From: an uncultured Ruminococcus sp. | GTDB lineage: Bacteria; Bacillota; Clostridia; Oscillospirales; Acutalibacteraceae | Assembly: GCA_937892835.1 (NCBI GenBank) | Contig: CALBHM010000020.1 | Location: forward strand, 1-7,718 | Direction of reading: 5' to 3' | Length of the DNA stretch: 7,718 nucleotides | Part shown: positions 5,444-7,718 of the stretch, in pieces | Numbering within the stretch: position 1 is the stretch's first letter | How the letters are laid out: each line of letters begins with the position of its first letter | Notes under the pieces: model-generated | Seen by the model: the letters and a program-made list of their open reading frames with translations, nothing else | What the model was told of the DNA's origin: nothing | Databases searched by the model: none | Position numbers and translations under genes: made by a program

Positions 5444-6346
5444 TTGGCATATTGCCCCTCGCTTGAGAGCGTAACGGTTGACAAAGACAATAAGTTCTAT
5501 GACAGCCGAAATAACTGTAATGCAATAATTGAGACAGCCACAAACACACTTATCGCCGGCTGTTCAACAACCGTTATACCTGAGGATACATCAAGCATCA
5601 GCGAGGGTGCTTTTGCAGGTTGCACAGGTCTTACGCAGATTATTATTCCGAAAAGCATTACACATATCGGCGAGGATGTCTTTTTAAATTGTGATAACCT
5701 GAAGCATGTTTATTATGTAGGCTCTGCCGAAGAATGGGCAGCGATAACGAAAGAGTCCGGCTTTAACGGCGCAGAGAAACATTTCAATTACGGTCATGAG
5801 CATGAGCTTCGCCACGTTGTTAATGCACCGTCATGCACCGAAGATGGCAATGAATATGATTATTGTACAATATGTGAAGAAGTTTTCGATAAAAAGGTTT
5901 TAGAAAAGACCGGACACACATGGGGCGAATGGACTGTAGTTAGGGAGGCGACTTCGAAATCAGACGGACTGGAAATCAGGACTTGCAAAAACTGTTCTGA
6001 AAAGGAAGAACGCAAAATTGACTATGTTGCTTTTGTCAGAGATGTATCGGTTGACGACATAACCGTGAAGCACAAAAAGAAAGTTAAGATCGAGCCGAAA
6101 ATTACAGCTGACGAAGGTGCAGAATATACTGTCAAATATGAAAGCTCGAATGTAAAGGTATTGACCGTTGACGAGGACGGAAACATTAACACCGTTCACA
6201 GAGGAACGGCAACTGTTACCGTAACGGTTACGGACTCCAACGGACATTCGGTTTCCGACACTTGCGAGATTACGGTTAAGTGTACGTTTTGGCAGTGGAT
6301 TGTTTGGATTTTATTGCCGTTTCATCCGGAAAATCCGGTGTTTTAA
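5444..6346 (+). CDS. Leucine-rich-repeat surface protein, C-terminal part with Cys-rich and Big_2 domains
   Basis: This is the downstream half of the broken gene. The frame is open from about 5408, and the TTG at 5444 is only a nominal start with no ribosome site. Counted from 5444, residues 1-90 are more LRR_5 repeats, including the characteristic YDSRNNCNAIIETATNTLIAGC (19-40). Residues 91-116 (YYVGSAEEWAAI…) form the usual repeat-end unit. Residues 118-190 are a Cys/His-rich module with two CxxC pairs (141/144 and 181/184) and a GHTWGEWTVVREAT linker, seen in many clostridial secreted proteins. Residues about 200-280 are a bacterial Ig-like Big_2 domain (VSVDDITVKHKKKVKIEP… GTATVTVTVTDSNG). 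The end, CTFWQWIVWILLPF, is a short hydrophobic Trp-rich tail common after such Big_2 domains; there is no LPXTG motif. By itself this half has no export signal. Confidence 0.85.
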   Translation: MAYCPSLESVTVDKDNKFYDSRNNCNAIIETATNTLIAGCSTTVIPEDTSSISEGAFAGCTGLTQIIIPKSITHIGEDVFLNCDNLKHVYYVGSAEEWAAITKESGFNGAEKHFNYGHEHELRHVVNAPSCTEDGNEYDYCTICEEVFDKKVLEKTGHTWGEWTVVREATSKSDGLEIRTCKNCSEKEERKIDYVAFVRDVSVDDITVKHKKKVKIEPKITADEGAEYTVKYESSNVKVLTVDEDGNINTVHRGTATVTVTVTDSNGHSVSDTCEITVKCTFWQWIVWILLPFHPENPVF

Positions 6347-6403
6347 TGGACGCCATTGACAATAGCTTAATATCAAAAACGAATTTATACAGGGAATATT
6401 GAA

Positions 6404-7063
6404 ATGAAGAAAATAATTATATCATTTATTCTTGCATCAGTGCTCACAACATCTTTTTGTGCATGTCATCCGGCTGAAAAAGCTACAAACACGTCAGATT
6501 CGACACTTGATGTAAGTACAACGACAGAGGCTGAGACCGATACAACAGTTAAGAACGAAACGAAAACCGCCGATAGTCAAAATATTCTTAAGGCGTACAA
6601 GGATAGGCTTGTTGAAAACATTTATCATTACAATGATTCAAGAGCCGATGAATTGCCGACATATGCGCTTTTTGACTTTGACGGCGACGGCACGGCGGAG
6701 CTTCTCGTTTGGGATATTCGTGTGGCCTCGGCAGCGTTTCGTGATATATATGTTTATCGCTACAATACGGTCACGGGCAAAGCCGACCATATCGGCACAA
6801 TGGTTGAATTTACAGGCCATTCCGTAATAACTAAAGCTCGTGGCGGTGAAGGAATAGTTATTGCAATCCGTGATGCAGGGCCGCAGGATAAAATTACCGA
6901 ATATTCATTGATTGACGGTAGGCTTGCACCGTCCGTACTGCTTGCACGTAGCGACGAAACCTCACAGGAGTGGAGCGACAAGATCGTTTCATCGGAATAC
7001 AACGGCGGTGTAACACTTGAAACCTCAAACACATATGATGTAATTGAAAAAGAATTCTCTTGA
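6404..7063 (+). CDS. Putative lipoprotein with an Asp-rich calcium-loop-like motif, 219 aa
   Basis: The N-terminus MKKIIISFILASVLTTSFCAC is a lipoprotein-type signal. The best lipidation residue is C21 (preceded by FCA); C19 is an alternative, and neither fits the lipobox perfectly. Residues 22-58 are a Ser/Thr/Glu-rich linker. A folded domain follows with YALFDFDGDGTAELLVW (87-103), the DxDxDGxxE pattern of EF-hand or FG-GAP-like calcium loops, then beta-rich sequence to the end. Proteins of this layout are common and uncharacterised in Ruminococcus-like genomes, and I cannot assign a function. A weak AGGGAA ribosome site (6391-6396) lies 7 bases upstream. The gene begins 57 bases after the leucine-rich-repeat gene with no clear terminator or promoter between, so read-through is likely. 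TTGACA at 6356-6361 lacks a -10 box at a usable distance. Confidence 0.75.
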   Translation: MKKIIISFILASVLTTSFCACHPAEKATNTSDSTLDVSTTTEAETDTTVKNETKTADSQNILKAYKDRLVENIYHYNDSRADELPTYALFDFDGDGTAELLVWDIRVASAAFRDIYVYRYNTVTGKADHIGTMVEFTGHSVITKARGGEGIVIAIRDAGPQDKITEYSLIDGRLAPSVLLARSDETSQEWSDKIVSSEYNGGVTLETSNTYDVIEKEFS

Positions 7064-7075
7064 TTTTGACAGGAT

Positions 7076-7094
7076 TTTGTACGAAAAATACAAA
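7076..7094 (+). terminator. Weak hairpin after the lipoprotein gene
   Basis: TTTGTA (7076-7081) pairs with TACAAA (7089-7094) around a 7-base loop, 12 bases past the stop. There is no immediate T-run; an A-tract then a T-tract follow at 7099-7109. The terminator is doubtful, but the strong promoter just downstream makes a transcript boundary here reasonable. Confidence 0.3.
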
Positions 7095-7118
7095 TTCAAA
7101 AAATTTTTCTAAAAAGGG

Positions 7119-7146
7119 TTGACAAAAAAATTTTTTGCGTTATAAT
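7119..7146 (+). promoter_or_regulatory. Sigma-A promoter of the glutamine synthetase leader
   Basis: A perfect TTGACA (7119-7124), a 16-base spacer, and a perfect TATAAT (7141-7146). The spacer is an A-tract followed by a T-tract, likely bent DNA. The predicted start is at about 7152-7154, only a few bases before the first terminator module and about 350 bases before the gene it serves. Confidence 0.85.
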
Positions 7147-7156
7147 GTCGACATAA

Positions 7157-7202
7157 AGGCAAAGGCGTCTGGGAGCAAAGGAGCTCTCTGACGCCTTTTT
7201 TT
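7157..7202 (+). terminator. T1: first terminator/antiterminator module (ANTAR-type hexaloops)
   Basis: The terminator fold pairs AAAGGCGTC (7161-7169) with GACGCCTTT (7190-7198), followed by seven T (7196-7202). Inside it GGGAGC (7171-7176) pairs with GCTCTC (7183-7188) around the hexaloop AAAGGA. An alternative small hairpin, AGGC (7157-7160) with GTCT (7167-7170), has the hexaloop AAAGGC and uses up the 5' terminator strand. Both loops have A at position 1 and G at position 4, the known signature of paired hairpins recognised by ANTAR-domain antiterminators. The default outcome would be an RNA of about 50 bases; protein binding would allow read-through. The first hairpin is only 4 bp and includes a G-U pair. 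Confidence 0.65.
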
Positions 7203-7300
7203 ATCGCTTATAGCACGTCGTTTTCGGCGTTGAAACGTCTTGAAATACAAACGTATGTCTGCGACGTTTCGCCTTGAAATCGACGCACTCTAAGCGATAA
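7201..7300 (+). repeat. Hairpin A: about 100-base imperfect stem, first copy of a tandem motif
   Basis: The ends TTATCGCTTA (7201-7210) and TAAGCGATAA (7291-7300) pair perfectly. Pairing continues inward with CGTCG/CGACG (7216-7220 with 7281-7285), TTTC/GAAA (7222-7225 with 7276-7279), GGCG/CGCC (7226-7229 with 7270-7273), AAACGTC/GACGTTT-type pairing (7233-7239 with 7263-7269) and an apical ATAC-AAAC-GTAT hairpin (7245-7256). Bases 7212-7262 match 7315-7365 of the next copy at 37 of 51 positions without gaps. It has no coding potential. It lies between the two terminator modules, so it is transcribed only if T1 is read through. Confidence 0.6.
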
Positions 7301-7314
7301 GTTCAGAGGATTAC

Positions 7315-7387
7315 AGCACGTTATTTCCTGCGTTATGGCGGCTTGAAATACCTAAGCATGTCGGCTGGAAATTGATGTGTGCTAAGC
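7315..7387 (+). repeat. Hairpin B: second, shorter copy of the tandem motif
   Basis: It begins 103 bases after copy A and lacks about 11 bases of its right arm. The shared blocks are AGCACGT…TTT.C.GCGTT, CTTGAAATAC…ATGTC.GC and a final CTAAGC. It still folds: AGCACGT (7315-7321) with GTGTGCT (7377-7383), including two G-T pairs, then ATTTCC (7323-7328) with GGAAAT (7367-7372). Retained pairing in spite of divergence suggests the RNA or DNA structure matters. Family unknown. Confidence 0.55.
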
Positions 7388-7421
7388 TAAACAATTTACA
7401 ATACAACTCAACAGTATATTT

Positions 7422-7473
7422 AACGGGGCAACGGCGTCTCATGACAGTATCATGGACTCTCTGCCCCGTTTTT
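7422..7473 (+). terminator. T2: second terminator/antiterminator module
   Basis: The terminator stem pairs AACGGGGCA (7422-7430) with TGCCCCGTT (7462-7470) and is followed by a short T-run (7469-7473) and more T-rich sequence. An inner hairpin, CATGA/TCATG (7440-7444 with 7450-7454), is present. An alternative hairpin, GGGGC (7425-7429) with GTCTC (7436-7440), has the hexaloop AACGGC, again with A1 and G4, and breaks the terminator stem. It shares GGCAAMGGCGTCT (12 of 13) and CTCTCTG with T1. The second loop, around ACAGTA, keeps A1 and G4 only if one extra T is unpaired, so the dual-loop match is less clean than in T1. Confidence 0.6.
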
Positions 7474-7500
7474 AATTTTTATTTAAAAGGAGTGTTGGTT

Positions 7501-7718
7501 ATGAAAACCGTACCGGAGTATTTCGGAAGTCTTGTTTTTGACGACAGGGTGATGAAAGCTAATTTGTCAACAAGCGTTTATCGTTCGCTTAAGAGAACCA
7601 TTGACGAGGGCAGAAGCCTTAATCCCGATGTGGCAAACGCAGTCGCAGAAGCAATGAAAGACTGGGCGGTCGCACACGGTGCAACTCATTTCACACACTG
7701 GTTCCAGCCGCTTACAGG
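7501..7718 (+). CDS. glnN: Glutamine synthetase type III, N-terminal 72 codons (runs off the window)
   Basis: Translation from the ATG gives MKTVPEYFGSLVFDDRVMK… and reaches GATHFTHWFQPLTG at the window edge. This is the characteristic start of the large (about 700-residue) GSIII enzymes, including the THxTHWFQPLTG segment, and it is unlike the GSI/GlnA N-terminus. GSIII makes glutamine from glutamate, ammonia and ATP in the cytoplasm and is the main ammonia-assimilating synthetase in many Bacteroides and Ruminococcus species. AAGGAG (7487-7492) lies 8 bases upstream. The leader from 7119 strongly suggests control by antitermination. In clostridia an ANTAR-domain regulator (NitR-type) is known next to glutamine synthetase genes. 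It has no stop in the window, so full length and active site cannot be checked. Confidence 0.92.
   Translation, partial: MKTVPEYFGSLVFDDRVMKANLSTSVYRSLKRTIDEGRSLNPDVANAVAEAMKDWAVAHGATHFTHWFQPLT

Noticed and set aside
5444..6346. An independent gene starting at the TTG at 5444
   Set aside because: There is no ribosome site or signal peptide, and the frame is open and repeat-like from 5408. It is the second half of the broken leucine-rich-repeat gene.
6348..6360. Short palindrome ATGGacgCCAT between the surface-protein and lipoprotein genes as a terminator
   Set aside because: Only a 4-bp stem and no T-run.
6356..6391. Promoter for the lipoprotein gene using TTGACA at 6356
   Set aside because: No -10 element lies at 16-19 bases; TATACA is about 24 bases away.
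7119..7500. T-box or known glutamine riboswitch in the glutamine synthetase leader
   Set aside because: No T-box sequence (AGGGTGG…) and no glnA-type aptamer core that I can recognise; the repeated hexaloop modules fit ANTAR sites better.
1..7718. CRISPR array, tRNA, rRNA, transposase or prophage genes
   Set aside because: No regularly spaced repeats, no cloverleaf, no rRNA segments and no transposase or phage motifs were seen.

Overview
The window looks like a chromosomal segment of a gut-type clostridial Firmicute, most like Ruminococcus or a related Oscillospiraceae/Lachnospiraceae genus. The basis is recognition of protein families, not a database search: a type III glutamine synthetase, BspA-type leucine-rich-repeat surface proteins with a Big_2 domain, a DUF6056-like membrane protein, strong GGAGG ribosome sites, TTG and GTG starts, and a CTTCCCC…GGGGAAG miniature repeat of a kind common in such genomes.

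Layout. Positions 1-143 hold a miniature, near-symmetric repeat made of paired hairpins. Positions 161-1867 (minus strand) hold a two-gene operon of different sugar-phosphate isomerase/epimerase TIM barrels with a good promoter at 1905-1933. Positions 2079-2179 (plus strand) hold a candidate small RNA: a strong hairpin, a C-rich anti-Shine-Dalgarno-like stretch and an intrinsic terminator. It converges on rpsU (minus, 2247-2423, 58 codons, GTG start), which has its own promoter and terminator. Positions 2623-4323 (plus) encode an AT-rich polytopic membrane protein. Positions 4533-6346 (plus) hold a secreted leucine-rich-repeat protein gene broken by a single-base deletion near 5407 and preceded by a leader with alternative hairpins. 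Positions 6404-7063 (plus) encode a small lipoprotein. The last 600 bases hold the regulatory leader and first 72 codons of glutamine synthetase III (glnN-type), which runs off the end of the window.

The most interesting part is the glutamine synthetase leader (7119-7500). It has a consensus promoter followed by two related terminator modules, T1 at 7157-7202 and T2 at 7422-7473. They share a 12-of-13-base motif (GGCAAMGGCGTCT) and CTCTCTG. In each module the motif can fold into a small hairpin whose hexanucleotide loop has A at position 1 and G at position 4, the signature of RNA sites bound by ANTAR-domain antiterminators. That hairpin excludes the terminator stem. Between the modules lie two tandem, diverged copies (37 of 51 identical in the first block) of a long hairpin that I do not recognise. 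Together these suggest a multi-step antitermination leader controlling ammonia assimilation.

The remaining genes do not form one obvious pathway. The isomerases suggest sugar or inositol-type catabolism. The leucine-rich-repeat protein, lipoprotein and membrane protein belong to the cell surface.
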